Part shown: positions 9,358 to 18,363 of the stretch, one piece after another
How positions within the stretch are numbered: position 1 is the stretch's first letter
Layout: every line of letters starts with the position of its first letter
NCBI RefSeq assembly: GCF_019977235.1
Contig: NZ_AP024646.1
Coordinates: 806,001-870,000, forward strand
Direction of reading: 5' to 3'
Source of the DNA: Arthrobacter sp. StoSoilB5
GTDB taxonomy: Bacteria > Actinomycetota > Actinomycetes > Actinomycetales > Micrococcaceae
Length of the DNA stretch: 64,000 nt
Made by a program: the position numbers and the translations under genes
The notes under the pieces: generated by a model
Told to the model about the DNA's origin: nothing
The model's database searches: none
The model's input: the letters and a program-made list of their open reading frames with translations, nothing else

Positions 9358-9381
9358 GGTCCCGGTTCGAAAACCGGGACC
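9358..9381 (-). terminator. Terminator of the tRNA-Ser(GCU) gene
   Basis: Perfect 10-bp stem GGTCCCGGTT/AACCGGGACC with loop CGAA. On the minus strand it follows the tRNA 3' end by 7 bases and is followed by TTTT. Confidence 0.85.
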
Positions 9382-9388
9382 AAATCGC

Positions 9389-9475
9389 GGAGACGGGGGG
9401 ATTTGAACCCCCGGTGGAGTTGTGCCCCACACTTCATTAGCAGTGAAGCCCATTCGGCCGCTCTGGCACGTCTCC
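9389..9475 (-). tRNA. tRNA-Ser (anticodon GCU)
   Basis: An 87-nt cloverleaf on the minus strand with acceptor arms GGAGACG/CGTCTCC. It has the long variable arm of class II tRNAs, a GGTTCAAATCC T-loop and the anticodon loop CTGCTAA, giving GCU. CCA is not encoded. No integrase or attachment-site duplication is seen beside it. Confidence 0.96.
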
Positions 9476-9552
9476 ATTTGCTATTGCTAGCCCACCAAGG
9501 ATACGCAGAACGTGCCGTCCAGTGCAAAACCGCCGCCGATGAGGAACGACCG

Positions 9553-11820
9553 TCAGTTGCTCCCGGCCAACGCGCGCCAGAGAAAGTGGTTGCTTCTCGC
9601 TTGGAGCGCGGCGGCCTGTCGGTTGTCCGAGGCGCCCGCGTGCCCGCCTTCGAGTGCTTCGTGGAACCAGACATTCGGGATACCCATCGCCTGCATCCGG
9701 GCTGCCATCTTTCGGGCTTGAACGGGGCCTACCCGATCATCCGAGGTCGCGGTCCAGATGAACGTTTCGGGGTACTCGACGCCGTCGTGAAGCAGGTGAT
9801 AGGGCGAGAACGTACGGATGAAATCCCACTGCTCAGGCACATCGGGGTCTCCGTACTCCGCGATCCATGAATATCCGGCAGAGAGCTTGGTATAGCGGCG
9901 CATGTCCAGCAACGGCACGCCGCAGGACACCGCACCGAACAGCTCGGGGTACTGGGTCAGCATGTTGCCCACCAACAGGCCGCCGTTGGACCCGCCCACG
10001 CAGCCGAGCCGACGGCGGCTGGTCACGCCGCGGGAAATCAGATCCTGCGCCACGGCAGCGAAGTCTTCGTAGGCCCGGTGCCGCTTTTCCTGCAACGCTG
10101 CCCTGTGCCACGAGGGTCCGTATTCGCCGCCACCGCGGATGTTCGCAACGACGTACACGCCCCCGCGTGCGTGTGAGCCGGACCCGTCTGCCAAGGCAGC
10201 GGCGGAAGTGCGACGCTCCAGCCAAGCCCTGCCAATGGTGCCGCTGTAGGCAGGCGTGCGGGAAACTTCGAAGCCTCCATAGCCGGAAAGCTGAGTGGGA
10301 TTTTGTCCGTCCAGGACCAGGTCCTTGGATGCCACCTGGAAGTAGGGGACTTTCGTCCCATCCGCCGAGACAGCGAAATGCTGCTGGACCTCATAGTCGC
10401 CGTCATTGAAGAACGACGGCGATCGCTTCACCACGGCGTGCTGGCTGGTGACCCCGGCAGCCGGTCCGGTAACGGATGAAGCCGCCGGCCCTGCAGTGAG
10501 GGTCCCTCGGGTGAGGGTAGTGGGCGTGGTGAAGCCGGTGGCGATCAACCAGTAGTCATTTCCCGCGCCGGAGTCGGAATCGTCTTCATCGTCCACGGCG
10601 TACGCATTGACGTCGTGAAGCGGCGGACAGGCGTCCAGGACGGTGGCAACCCAGCCGCCGTCGGAATCCACGCGGGAAGGGTCCAGCACCCTGATCTCGG
10701 AAGAGACGTCGCGCAGCAGGTTAAGCAGCAGATAGTCCTTGGTCCAACTCCATGACTGCAGGGAAGTGTGGTGGTCAGGGGCAAACAGCACCACGAACTG
10801 CCGCGATCCGGCCAAATAGCCCTCGAAGTCAGCGGCCAGCAAGGAACCGGAGGGGTAGGTAGCACCGGACACGTCCCAGTCCTTCTGCGGGCGGAACATC
10901 AACCATTCGCGGTGCGCGCTGATGTTCACATCGGTGGGAACATCGATGGCAACCCATGAGTCCTCGCGCAACAGCCACGTAGTGCGGTTATAGAAGTCGA
11001 TGTAGTCGACGGCGAAGGTCCGTTCGAAGCCCGGGGTCGAGTCATGTGCCACCATGGCCAGCATGTGGTCTTCAGGGATGTCGAAGATCCGCTCGGCCTG
11101 GGCAAGGGACTGGCCGCGACGCAGCTTCACGCCGGTTCGGGCGTACGACGAGGTAGTTGCAGGCAACCCCTCTGCCGTACTGGACACCAGCAGCGTGTCC
11201 GCGTCCAGCCAACTCACGTTGCCTTTTGCCGTGGGCACATCGAATCCGCCAGCGGCAGGGTCAACAAAGGTGCGGGATTCGACGTCGAACTCGCGGTGGC
11301 GGTTGGCGTCGCCGCCGTCGGGGGATAGCGAAACCATGGCCAAGCGGTACTCGTCGCCGTCCAACGGACGGAGGAACCCAGCCCCATGGAACACCCACTC
11401 GACGCCTTCTGCGGCGGCCAGGGCATCGATGTCCAGCAGCACGTCCCATTCGGGAGCCTCGGAAACGTAACTTTCCCAGGTAGTACGGCGCCAAAGGCCC
11501 TTGGGGTGCTCCTGGTCCTTCCAGAAGTTGTAGTAGAAATCGCCGCGTTTGTTCACCATGGCGATCCGGTCAGTTGAATCCAGGACCTCCAGGATGCCGG
11601 CTTCAACCGCTGCGTAGTCTGCGTCCTCCAGCAAATCTTCGGTTCGCGCGTTCTGTTCGCGGACCCAGGCAAGCTGTTCTTCGCCGTGAATGTCCTCCAA
11701 CCACACGTTCTCATCCGTGGGTTCGGGCGCGATTGCCGCAGCGTGGCGAGGCCCGGACTTGGTCCCCAGATCAGTGTCGTTGTCAGGGAGGGGCGTCTGA
11801 TCAGCTTCTGTGGTGGTCAT
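9553..11820 (-). CDS. S9-family prolyl oligopeptidase-like serine peptidase
   Basis: A cytoplasmic serine peptidase that cleaves short peptides, often after proline. The N-terminal two thirds form the expected beta-propeller. The catalytic domain shows GGSNGG (Ser near residue 612), the Asp in ATSDDRVGP (near 693) and the His in EGGHAG (near 727). The ATG at 11818-11820 (MTTTEADQ) is preferred over an upstream in-frame start at 11856, because the extra residues overlap the divergent promoter. There is no signal peptide. The gene is divergent from the FAD-binding protein gene with only 59 bp between them. Confidence 0.9.
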   Translation of the reverse strand: MTTTEADQTPLPDNDTDLGTKSGPRHAAAIAPEPTDENVWLEDIHGEEQLAWVREQNARTEDLLEDADYAAVEAGILEVLDSTDRIAMVNKRGDFYYNFWKDQEHPKGLWRRTTWESYVSEAPEWDVLLDIDALAAAEGVEWVFHGAGFLRPLDGDEYRLAMVSLSPDGGDANRHREFDVESRTFVDPAAGGFDVPTAKGNVSWLDADTLLVSSTAEGLPATTSSYARTGVKLRRGQSLAQAERIFDIPEDHMLAMVAHDSTPGFERTFAVDYIDFYNRTTWLLREDSWVAIDVPTDVNISAHREWLMFRPQKDWDVSGATYPSGSLLAADFEGYLAGSRQFVVLFAPDHHTSLQSWSWTKDYLLLNLLRDVSSEIRVLDPSRVDSDGGWVATVLDACPPLHDVNAYAVDDEDDSDSGAGNDYWLIATGFTTPTTLTRGTLTAGPAASSVTGPAAGVTSQHAVVKRSPSFFNDGDYEVQQHFAVSADGTKVPYFQVASKDLVLDGQNPTQLSGYGGFEVSRTPAYSGTIGRAWLERRTSAAALADGSGSHARGGVYVVANIRGGGEYGPSWHRAALQEKRHRAYEDFAAVAQDLISRGVTSRRRLGCVGGSNGGLLVGNMLTQYPELFGAVSCGVPLLDMRRYTKLSAGYSWIAEYGDPDVPEQWDFIRTFSPYHLLHDGVEYPETFIWTATSDDRVGPVQARKMAARMQAMGIPNVWFHEALEGGHAGASDNRQAAALQARSNHFLWRALAGSN

Positions 11821-11879
11821 CGCCCCATCCAAGCAACACTTTTCAACGGGAAGCAAGTCACAGGAAGTTAGGCTTGAGC

Positions 11880-13865
11880 GTGGCTAAATCGCAAATCAAC
11901 CGTGTTGCCCTGATTGGGGCCGGCCCCCGGGGCACAAGTGTCCTTGAGCGGTTGCTCGCGAATTGGGTTGCGGGGGCCACGAACCGGGCGAACCAGAGCG
12001 ATACTGGGCAGCGCCCACTGCACATCCACGTTGTGGATCCTTTCCCCGCAGCATCCGGCCATGTGTGGCAGCCGGAGCAGTCCAGGCTGTACTTGATGAA
12101 CACCCAGGCCTTCTATCCCACTCTCATTCCTGAAGACCCCAAGCTCGCTCCGCCCCTGGCAGGCGGTTCCTTCGACCAGTGGCGCGCGGCCCGGCGTCGT
12201 GATGGGCAGGGCCTGAACGACGCCGAAAAGGCGGAGTTGGCTACACTCGAGTCCCACGATTTTCCCAGCCGGGCGCTCTACGGACGGTACCTGCGGCAGA
12301 CTTTGGCGGAACTGCTGAAGCGGATGCCCGACGGCGTGGAGGTAACCTTCCATGAGACGTCCGCCGTGGCGGCGCGCCCGGTTCCGGTCAACTCGACCGC
12401 CACGATGCGGCAAGCGTTCGACGTCGAACTGGCCGACGGTACTACACTCACCGTCGGCTCGGTGGTCCTCGCGTTGGGACACATCGAGTCACGTTTGAAT
12501 CCGGAGCAGCGTTCGTTCCAACGGGCCGCCGATGAGCACGGCCTCCTCTACTTCCCGCCTGCACCACCGGCCGACGTCGACTGGCAGCGGGTGCCGGACA
12601 ACGAGCCTGTCCTGGTGCGTGGCATGGGACTGAATTTCTTTGACGTCATGGGCCAGCTGACCGAGGGGCGCGGAGGCAAGTTCGTTGAAGCGGGCGTACC
12701 GGGAGCCGGAGTTCTCGAGTACCGGCCGTCGGGCAGGGAACCCCGGATTATCGCAGCGTCCCGGCGCGGCACACCGTACCGGGCCAAGGCTGGGTTGGTG
12801 GGGTATTACCCCCGCAGCGTCACCATGCGCTACCTGACTGAAGCGGCGGTGGACCGGTTCAGGGCAGCCGGTATCCAGCCCGGATTCGACCACGATCTTT
12901 GGCCGCTCCTGCACCGCGACGCCTTGTGGGCCTATTACTCCACCCTTGCCAGGTCGCAGCCTGCCGCCATCCGCGATGCGGCGCAGTTCCTCGCGGACCT
13001 TGAGGATGCGTTGCAGCCCCACGCGCACACCACCGCCAACTGGGAAAGCGACGTTGCCGCCTTGGTGGACAAGCACGTGGTTGCCTCCCGTCGACTGAAT
13101 GTCCGCGGACTCGCTGCGCCGTTGGCCGGGCGCACTTTCGCGTCCCGCAAGGAGCTGGATCTGGCAGTAACCGCCTACCTTGACGACGACGCACGACGCT
13201 CAGCCCTGGGCGAGGCGGATCCCGTGAAAATGGCCATCGGCGCCCTCCACACGGGCAGGGCGATCCTCAAGTCCGTTGTGGCAGACGGGGGAATCACGGA
13301 CGAATCGTGGGTGGCTGAACTGCGTGGATGGTTCGAATCGTTCGTTGAGCGCCTTGCAAGCGGAGCCCCGGCACTGCGTTCGGAGCAGTTGGCAGCTTTG
13401 GCGCGTGCCGGCGTCGTTGGTTTCGTTGGCCCCGACCCGAAGTTCAGCGTGGATAGAAGCGCTAAGGTTTTCCGTGCGGTTTCGCCCTGGGTCCACGACG
13501 GGCCCGCCGAGGCACCTACTTTGATTGAAGCGATGTCGCCGGCCAACCGGGTGGGCATTAATATTTCCCCGCTACTGGAGCAGCTCATGGCCGACGGCCT
13601 TGTGCGGACCAAAATCATGATGAGTGCCGAGGGCACGCCGGTACAAACAACGGGCTTGGATGTGGAACCGCACCCGTACAGACCTGTAGCTTCCAACGGC
13701 TCGGTGACTGAAGGCATGTATGTTTTGGGCCTCCAACTATCGGCGACCCAGTGGGGAACAGCCATTGCTGCAGAGGCGCGTCCTGCGACGGGGAAGGCGT
13801 ATGCCAGCGGCCAGCGAACCCTGCGGGATGCCGACGAAATCGCTCGAAGTATTCTGGGCAGCTAG
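11880..13865 (+). CDS. FAD/NAD(P)-binding protein, FAD-dependent oxidoreductase-like
   Basis: A large flavoprotein-type protein of unknown substrate. The N-terminus holds a dinucleotide-binding beta-alpha-beta fold, RVALIGAGPRGTSVLERLL (residues about 8-26). A VDPFPAASGHVW segment follows, then LALGH near residue 200, as in the HI0933/lysine-monooxygenase-like NAD_binding_9 group. I start it at the GTG at 11880; the frame extends upstream to 11574, but that part runs antisense through the peptidase gene. It has 661 residues, no membrane segment, and no neighbour that hints at a pathway. Confidence 0.82.
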   Translation: MAKSQINRVALIGAGPRGTSVLERLLANWVAGATNRANQSDTGQRPLHIHVVDPFPAASGHVWQPEQSRLYLMNTQAFYPTLIPEDPKLAPPLAGGSFDQWRAARRRDGQGLNDAEKAELATLESHDFPSRALYGRYLRQTLAELLKRMPDGVEVTFHETSAVAARPVPVNSTATMRQAFDVELADGTTLTVGSVVLALGHIESRLNPEQRSFQRAADEHGLLYFPPAPPADVDWQRVPDNEPVLVRGMGLNFFDVMGQLTEGRGGKFVEAGVPGAGVLEYRPSGREPRIIAASRRGTPYRAKAGLVGYYPRSVTMRYLTEAAVDRFRAAGIQPGFDHDLWPLLHRDALWAYYSTLARSQPAAIRDAAQFLADLEDALQPHAHTTANWESDVAALVDKHVVASRRLNVRGLAAPLAGRTFASRKELDLAVTAYLDDDARRSALGEADPVKMAIGALHTGRAILKSVVADGGITDESWVAELRGWFESFVERLASGAPALRSEQLAALARAGVVGFVGPDPKFSVDRSAKVFRAVSPWVHDGPAEAPTLIEAMSPANRVGINISPLLEQLMADGLVRTKIMMSAEGTPVQTTGLDVEPHPYRPVASNGSVTEGMYVLGLQLSATQWGTAIAAEARPATGKAYASGQRTLRDADEIARSILGS

Positions 13866-13944
13866 TTGCCTTCGGTTGCGATGAGTCCAACGCTTCGCTA
13901 GTGTGTGAGCTGCATCACCGGCAAGGTGGTGCGCGCTTTTGATC

Positions 13945-14137
13945 TGCGGCGGGAGAGTCCTGCCGGTACATCCCGTCAGGCGCCGTAGGAGCAAACCCTC
14001 CCCAGGAATCTCTCAGGCCCATGTACCGCCGCGGCGAGGCAACTCTGGAAAGCAGTCCGTCATCCGGGCTCACCGAAGGTGCAAGCAGGCCATCCCTGCG
14101 GAAACTCTCAGGTCCACCTACAGAGCGGGGAGGAACC
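13945..14137 (+). ncRNA. Tandem glycine riboswitch
   Basis: Two consecutive glycine aptamers lie in the leader of the downstream permease. Aptamer 1 (about 13945-14034) has GCGGGAGAG, a GGCGCCGTAGGAGCAA core and the conserved ATCTCTCAGG followed by a closing ACCGCCGC. Aptamer 2 (about 14036-14137) has CTCTGGAAAGC, CACCGAAGGTGCAAGC, then GGAAACTCTCAGGTCC and CAGAGCGGGGAGG. The hallmark CTCTCAGG appears in both. About 45 bases separate it from the start codon. Whether glycine turns the gene on or off cannot be read from the sequence. Confidence 0.93.
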
Positions 14138-14182
14138 CGAATCATCGTGGCACCCTGTGCCGCCTGAACAATGGAGTTCCTC

Positions 14183-15658
14183 TTGACGATTCAGCGCCCA
14201 TCATCCGCCGCCTCCGGTCCAGCAGACTCGCCACATCTCGAACGCCAACTCAGTAACCGCCACATCCAGCTGATCGCCATCGGCGGTGCGATTGGCACCG
14301 GCCTGTTCATGGGCTCTGGAAAGACGATTTCTGCTGCCGGTCCCTCCGTGATTTTCGTGTACATGATCATCGGCTTCATGCTGTTCTTCGTCATGCGGGC
14401 CATGGGCGAGTTGCTCCTGAGCAACCTGAATTACAAATCCTTCAGCGACTTCGCAGCGGACCTGCTGGGTCCTTGGGCCGGGTTCTTCACCGGCTGGACC
14501 TACTGGTTCTGTTGGGTCATTACGGGCATCGCGGATGTGATCGCGATCGCCGGGTACTCCAAGGAGCTCTGGCCTTCCCTTCCGCTCTGGGTACCCGGAT
14601 TGATCACCATCGGCATCCTGCTGCTCCTTAACCTGGCTACGGTGAAGGCGTTCGGCGAGACCGAGTTCTGGTTCGCCCTCATCAAGATCGTCGCCATCGC
14701 AGCCCTCATCATCGTCGGCCTGTTCATGATTTTCAGCGGCTTCCAGTACGACGCCGGACCGGCCAGTTTCACCAACCTGTGGAGCCACGGTGGCTTCTTC
14801 CCGAACGAATTCATGGGCTTCGTTGCCGGTTTCCAGATCGCCGTGTTCGCGTTCGTGGGCATTGAACTGGTAGGCACCACGGCCGCCGAGGCCAAGGACC
14901 CGGAGAAGAACCTGCCCAAGGCCATCAACTCGATTCCGATCCGCGTGCTGCTGTTCTACGTTGGCGCGCTCATCATCCTGATGTCCGTCACTCCGTGGAC
15001 CCAGTTCGCCGCCGGCCACAGCCCGTTCATTGCCATGTTCTCCCTGGCTGGCCTGGGAGCCGCGGCGACCATCGTCAACCTCGTGGTTCTGAGCTCCGCT
15101 ATGTCTTCGGCCAACTCGGGTATCTATTCCACGTCCCGCATGGTCTACGGGCTGGCCCAGGAAGGCGACGCACCCGCCGTTTTCGGGGCATTGTCCGGAC
15201 GCAAAGTACCCCGCAACGCACTGTTCCTTTCCTGCGTTCTCCTGCTGTCCGGCGTCGTCCTCATGTATGCCGGCCAGGACATCGGCAAGGCGTTTGACAT
15301 GGTGACCACTGTGTCCGCGGTCTGCTTCGTCTTCGTATGGTCGATCATCCTTGCCAGTTACCTGGCCTTCCGGAAGCGTCGGGCGCACCTGCACGATGCC
15401 TCCGCGTTCAAGATGCCCGGTGGCATAGCCATGGTGTGGGTGGTCTTCGCATTCTTTGCGTTCGTGCTCTGGACCTTGACCACACAGCCGGACACTTTTG
15501 CGGCGCTGCTGGCCACGCCGGTGTGGTTCCTGATCCTGGGTGTCGCTTGGTTCGTCCTGCGTCGCCGCCCGGCGCACCTGGCCCGCTACGCAGCGTTCCA
15601 GGCCGAGTTGGAGCAGGATTCCAGGCGCACGGCGGAGCCTGAGCTCGCCAAGAAATAA
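14183..15658 (+). CDS. cycA: Amino acid permease, D-serine/D-alanine/glycine transporter (CycA-like)
   Basis: An APC-superfamily proton symporter bringing glycine, D-alanine or D-serine across the membrane. The N-terminal IQLIAIGGAIGTGLFMGSGK and the following GPSVIFVYMIIG are characteristic of the AAT/CycA family. About 12 membrane helices are visible, and the protein has about 490 residues. I favour TTG at 14183, which has GGAG six bases upstream; an in-frame ATG at 14171 lacks a ribosome site. The glycine riboswitch directly upstream supports glycine as a physiological substrate. A terminator hairpin follows 14 bases after the stop. Confidence 0.93.
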   Translation: MTIQRPSSAASGPADSPHLERQLSNRHIQLIAIGGAIGTGLFMGSGKTISAAGPSVIFVYMIIGFMLFFVMRAMGELLLSNLNYKSFSDFAADLLGPWAGFFTGWTYWFCWVITGIADVIAIAGYSKELWPSLPLWVPGLITIGILLLLNLATVKAFGETEFWFALIKIVAIAALIIVGLFMIFSGFQYDAGPASFTNLWSHGGFFPNEFMGFVAGFQIAVFAFVGIELVGTTAAEAKDPEKNLPKAINSIPIRVLLFYVGALIILMSVTPWTQFAAGHSPFIAMFSLAGLGAAATIVNLVVLSSAMSSANSGIYSTSRMVYGLAQEGDAPAVFGALSGRKVPRNALFLSCVLLLSGVVLMYAGQDIGKAFDMVTTVSAVCFVFVWSIILASYLAFRKRRAHLHDASAFKMPGGIAMVWVVFAFFAFVLWTLTTQPDTFAALLATPVWFLILGVAWFVLRRRPAHLARYAAFQAELEQDSRRTAEPELAKK

Positions 15659-15672
15659 CTGATAACCAGAAG

Positions 15673-15710
15673 GCAGGCCCCTCACGACGTGTCATCCGTG
15701 AGGGGCCTGC
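15673..15710. terminator. Terminator after cycA
   Basis: Perfect 14-bp stem (15673-15686 against 15697-15710) with a 10-base loop, just after the cycA stop. The minus-strand nuclease remnant ends on its other side, so it may serve both directions. Confidence 0.85.
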
Positions 15711-15736
15711 TTCATTCGGTCATGGCAAAGGGGTGC

Positions 15737-16105
15737 CTAGCCCCTCAGGCACTTCTGATATTCCAGCCAGGCAAAGGCATACCGGAGCCAGCCGACGATG
15801 TCGTACCACTTGTCGGGCTTGACCGGCGGAATGCATTGCGGCGGGTTCGTGCCGCTCCCGGCGACCGTCACCAGGGCCTTCACTACGGTCCCGGATTCGA
15901 CGGCGGTGATCGGGTTGCCGTCGCGGTCGTTGTAGTAAACGCAGCCGTTGAGTTGATCTCCAGTGGTGGGGAAGTAGTTCAGCACATTGAAGGAAGCCAG
16001 CTTGAGGTTGCCGCCAACGTCGCGGGACCCTCCGGCCGTGACCCCGTGACCCCGTGAAGCTGGCAGGCTGGACCGCTTCCGCGTTGGCCGGGCTGAGCGG
16101 TTCAA
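15737..16105 (-). pseudogene. Remnant of an ExeM/NucH-like extracellular nuclease
   Basis: The segment LKLASFNVLNYFPTTGDQL followed by CVYYNDRDGNPI matches the start of the endonuclease/exonuclease/phosphatase domain of large secreted nucleases. The several hundred residues that should follow are missing. The frame runs straight into a short tail (GSGTNPPQC to WLEYQKCLRG). Upstream, an 8-bp tandem duplication at about 16037-16055 shifts the frame: the neighbouring frame before it reads EPLSPANAEAVQPASF, a plausible continuation of the original protein. The piece is therefore 5'-truncated, frameshifted and internally deleted. It abuts the VOC gene stop. Confidence 0.75.
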
Positions 16106-16109
16106 GGGT

Positions 16110-16895
16110 TTAGCTGGTCTGGTCCAGGTTCTGGATCACCTTGAAAACGGCACCCGTAGGGTCCGACAGTGTGGCCAACCGCCCGAAGGGAGTGTCTTCT
16201 GCCGCTTCCATGACGGTTGCGCCCAGAGCCAAGGCTTGTTCCACTGTGGCGTCCGTGTTGTCCACCGCAAAGTACACGCTCCACATGGAGGGAACCTGCT
16301 CCGGGAGGAAACCGCCGGCGTCCATGATGCCGGCCTTGGCATTATCACCAGCGCCAAGGGTGGTGTACCGGAATTCCGGAGTATCGCTCATGACGGCGGT
16401 TTCCCACCCGAAGACGTTTTGGTAGAAGGTGACTGCAGACTCATAGTCCTTGGAGAGTAGCTCGTGCCACGCCGGGGCGCCGGACTCTGCGGCCAGTTCA
16501 AAACCCTTCATTTCACCGAACTGCCAGGCACCGATTGCGGCTCCTGACGAGTCGCCATACATTGCCATGACTCCTTGTTCAGGGACATCCATCGGTTCCA
16601 TATAGACCTGGCCGCCGTGGGCGGCAGCGGCCTCCGTGGTGGCTTTGATGTCGTCGGTGCGCAGGTACGTTGACCAGACATCGGGCATGGCACCCATGTC
16701 CGGCTGCTTCTGCATGATTCCCGCAACCATGCGTCCGTCTTTGGACGCTGTGATGTAGCCGCCGTACTTCTCCTGGTCGCCCGTCTCGTATGTCCAGCCA
16801 AAGAGTGCGTTGTAGAAGGACTTGGCTTTTTCAGTATCGGATGTCATCAGATCAATCCAGCACGGTGCGCCGGGGGTGATGTCAGGCGTAGGCAT
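16110..16895 (-). CDS. Two-domain VOC (glyoxalase/bleomycin resistance) family protein
   Basis: Two tandem vicinal-oxygen-chelate domains (residues about 1-125 and 135-261), each with the beta-alpha-beta-beta-beta layout, e.g. GAPCWIDLMTSDTEKAKSF and PAWHELLSKDYESAVTFY. Such proteins include glyoxalases, fosfomycin-type resistance enzymes and mycobacterial Cfp30B. The substrate is unknown. The ATG at 16893-16895 has AGGAG about 8 bases upstream and is preferred to a start at 16970. The 225 bp upstream hold its promoter region and the tRNA-Ser terminator. Confidence 0.88.
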   Translation of the reverse strand: MPTPDITPGAPCWIDLMTSDTEKAKSFYNALFGWTYETGDQEKYGGYITASKDGRMVAGIMQKQPDMGAMPDVWSTYLRTDDIKATTEAAAAHGGQVYMEPMDVPEQGVMAMYGDSSGAAIGAWQFGEMKGFELAAESGAPAWHELLSKDYESAVTFYQNVFGWETAVMSDTPEFRYTTLGAGDNAKAGIMDAGGFLPEQVPSMWSVYFAVDNTDATVEQALALGATVMEAAEDTPFGRLATLSDPTGAVFKVIQNLDQTS

Positions 16896-17084
16896 TAATG
16901 AGGCTCCTGTGTTTGCTCCGCAGCGAAAGCTACGGCTGTTTGTCAGCGGTTGTGAGGACAAGCAGAACACTATGCGGGGGCTATGACAGTTTCAATGATC
17001 TTCTGGGTGTCAGTTCTCAGATCCGGATTAGGGCCCAAACGCCAAGCCGGTCTTTAGCCAAAGTTGCCCCGGTTTAAGCCAAAA

Positions 17085-17112
17085 ATGCCCCGGGTCCGTG
17101 AACCCGGGGCAT
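17085..17112 (-). terminator. Terminator of the tRNA-Ser(UGA) gene
   Basis: Perfect 11-bp stem ATGCCCCGGGT/ACCCGGGGCAT with a 6-base loop. On the minus strand it follows the tRNA and is followed by TTTTT. Confidence 0.88.
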
Positions 17113-17120
17113 CTGCTGGC

Positions 17121-17207
17121 GGAAGGTAAGGGATTTGAACCCTTGGTACGGGGTTACCGCACACTGGTTTTCAAGACCAGCTCCTTAGGCCGCTCGGACA
17201 ACCTTCC
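17121..17207 (-). tRNA. tRNA-Ser (anticodon UGA)
   Basis: An 87-nt class II tRNA on the minus strand. Acceptor arms are GGAAGGT/ACCTTCC, the anticodon loop CTTGAAA gives UGA, a long variable arm is present, and the T-loop reads GGTTCAAATCC. CCA is not encoded. Confidence 0.96.
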
Positions 17208-17309
17208 CTGCCTAGTAGTGTTTCATAGGGAGTTGGCTGTTCCAAAACATCACGTTCTCCAGTCCCTGCCCCGGGCCTGGATGTACAAGCAAGAAACCGG
17301 GAGTTCGTC

Positions 17310-18293
17310 ATGAAAGCCGTCTATATTTCTGAACCAGGCGGACCCGAAGTCCTCGAAGTGCGCGACGTACCGGCCCCGGTGCCGGGCGAGGGCGAGGTAC
17401 TGATCGACGTCGTGGCCGCGGGCCTGAACCGCGCGGACGTCCAGCAGCGCCGCGGCTTCTACCCACCACCGCCTGGCGCTTCGGAGATTCCAGGGCTGGA
17501 GGTCTCCGGCCGGATCGCGGCTTTCGGACCCGGTGTCACCAAAGCCTTCTCGGTGGGCGACAAAGTAGTAGCGCTGCTGTCGGGCGGGGGTTATGCCCAG
17601 CAGGTCGCCGTGCCCGCAGAACAGGTACTTCGACTTCCCGAAGGTGTGGACCTTGTCACCGCTGCAGCACTGCCCGAGGTGGCGGCAACCGTGTATTCGA
17701 ACCTCATCATGACTGCCCAGCTCCAACCGGGGGAGACCGTGCTCATCCACGGCGCCACCGGCGGCATCGGCACCATGGCCATCCAGCTTGCAAAGGCATA
17801 CGGTGCCAAGGTTGCCACTACCGCAGGCTCTGACGAAAAAGTCGGCACCGCCAAGGCCTTCCTCGGTGCCGACATCGCCATTAACTACACCGAGGAAGAC
17901 TTCCCTGAAAGCCTCAAGGCACAAAACGGCGGCAAAGGCGCAGACGTGATCCTCGACGTCGTCGGCGCCAAGTACCTGCAACAGAACATCGAAGCGCTCG
18001 CCGACTACGGCCGGCTTATTGTCATCGGCCTGCAGGGCGGGACGAAAGCGGAGATAAATCTGGGCCAGCTCCTGAGCAAGCGGGCCGCCGTCATCGGCAC
18101 AGCCCTCCGGCCGCGCCCGGTGGCCGAAAAGGGAATCATCATGTCCGCCGTACGGGAAGTCGTCTGGCCGATGCTCGCCGATGGCCGCATCAAGCCCCTG
18201 GTTGCGAAATCATTTCCTCTGGACCGTGTCCGCGAGGCACACGAATACTTTGATTCCGGCGAGCACGTAGGCAAGGTCCTGTTGCTCCTCTGA
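17310..18293 (+). CDS. NAD(P)H:quinone oxidoreductase, zinc-free MDR family (PIG3-like)
   Basis: A medium-chain reductase that transfers hydride from NADPH to quinones. It begins MKAVYISEPGGPEVLEVRDV, has the GLNRADVQQRRGFYPPPPGAS segment typical of PIG3/TP53I3 proteins, and an NADPH-binding HGATGGIGTMAIQLAKAYGA near residue 147. Zinc-ligand cysteines are absent, as expected. It has 327 residues, the usual size. The PadR regulator lies 70 bp downstream on the same strand. Confidence 0.9.
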   Translation: MKAVYISEPGGPEVLEVRDVPAPVPGEGEVLIDVVAAGLNRADVQQRRGFYPPPPGASEIPGLEVSGRIAAFGPGVTKAFSVGDKVVALLSGGGYAQQVAVPAEQVLRLPEGVDLVTAAALPEVAATVYSNLIMTAQLQPGETVLIHGATGGIGTMAIQLAKAYGAKVATTAGSDEKVGTAKAFLGADIAINYTEEDFPESLKAQNGGKGADVILDVVGAKYLQQNIEALADYGRLIVIGLQGGTKAEINLGQLLSKRAAVIGTALRPRPVAEKGIIMSAVREVVWPMLADGRIKPLVAKSFPLDRVREAHEYFDSGEHVGKVLLLL

Positions 18294-18363
18294 CCCGTCG
18301 CCACAGCCCGTTCCACGCAGGACGTCCGTACAAGCAGCCAATTCCCAAGAAGCAAGGAGCCTC

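Noticed and set aside
9389..9475. tRNA-Ser as an integration site for a mobile element
   Set aside because: No integrase, no repeated tRNA 3' end and no phage-like genes are found in the flanks of this or the other two tRNAs.
11574..11879. N-terminal extension of the FAD-binding protein
   Set aside because: The extra 102 codons run antisense through the S9 peptidase start and its promoter; the dinucleotide fold begins right after GTG 11880.
14201..15685. A 494-codon minus-strand frame opposite cycA
   Set aside because: The predicted protein is a low-complexity, charged translation of a membrane-protein gene's reverse strand, and it lacks family features.
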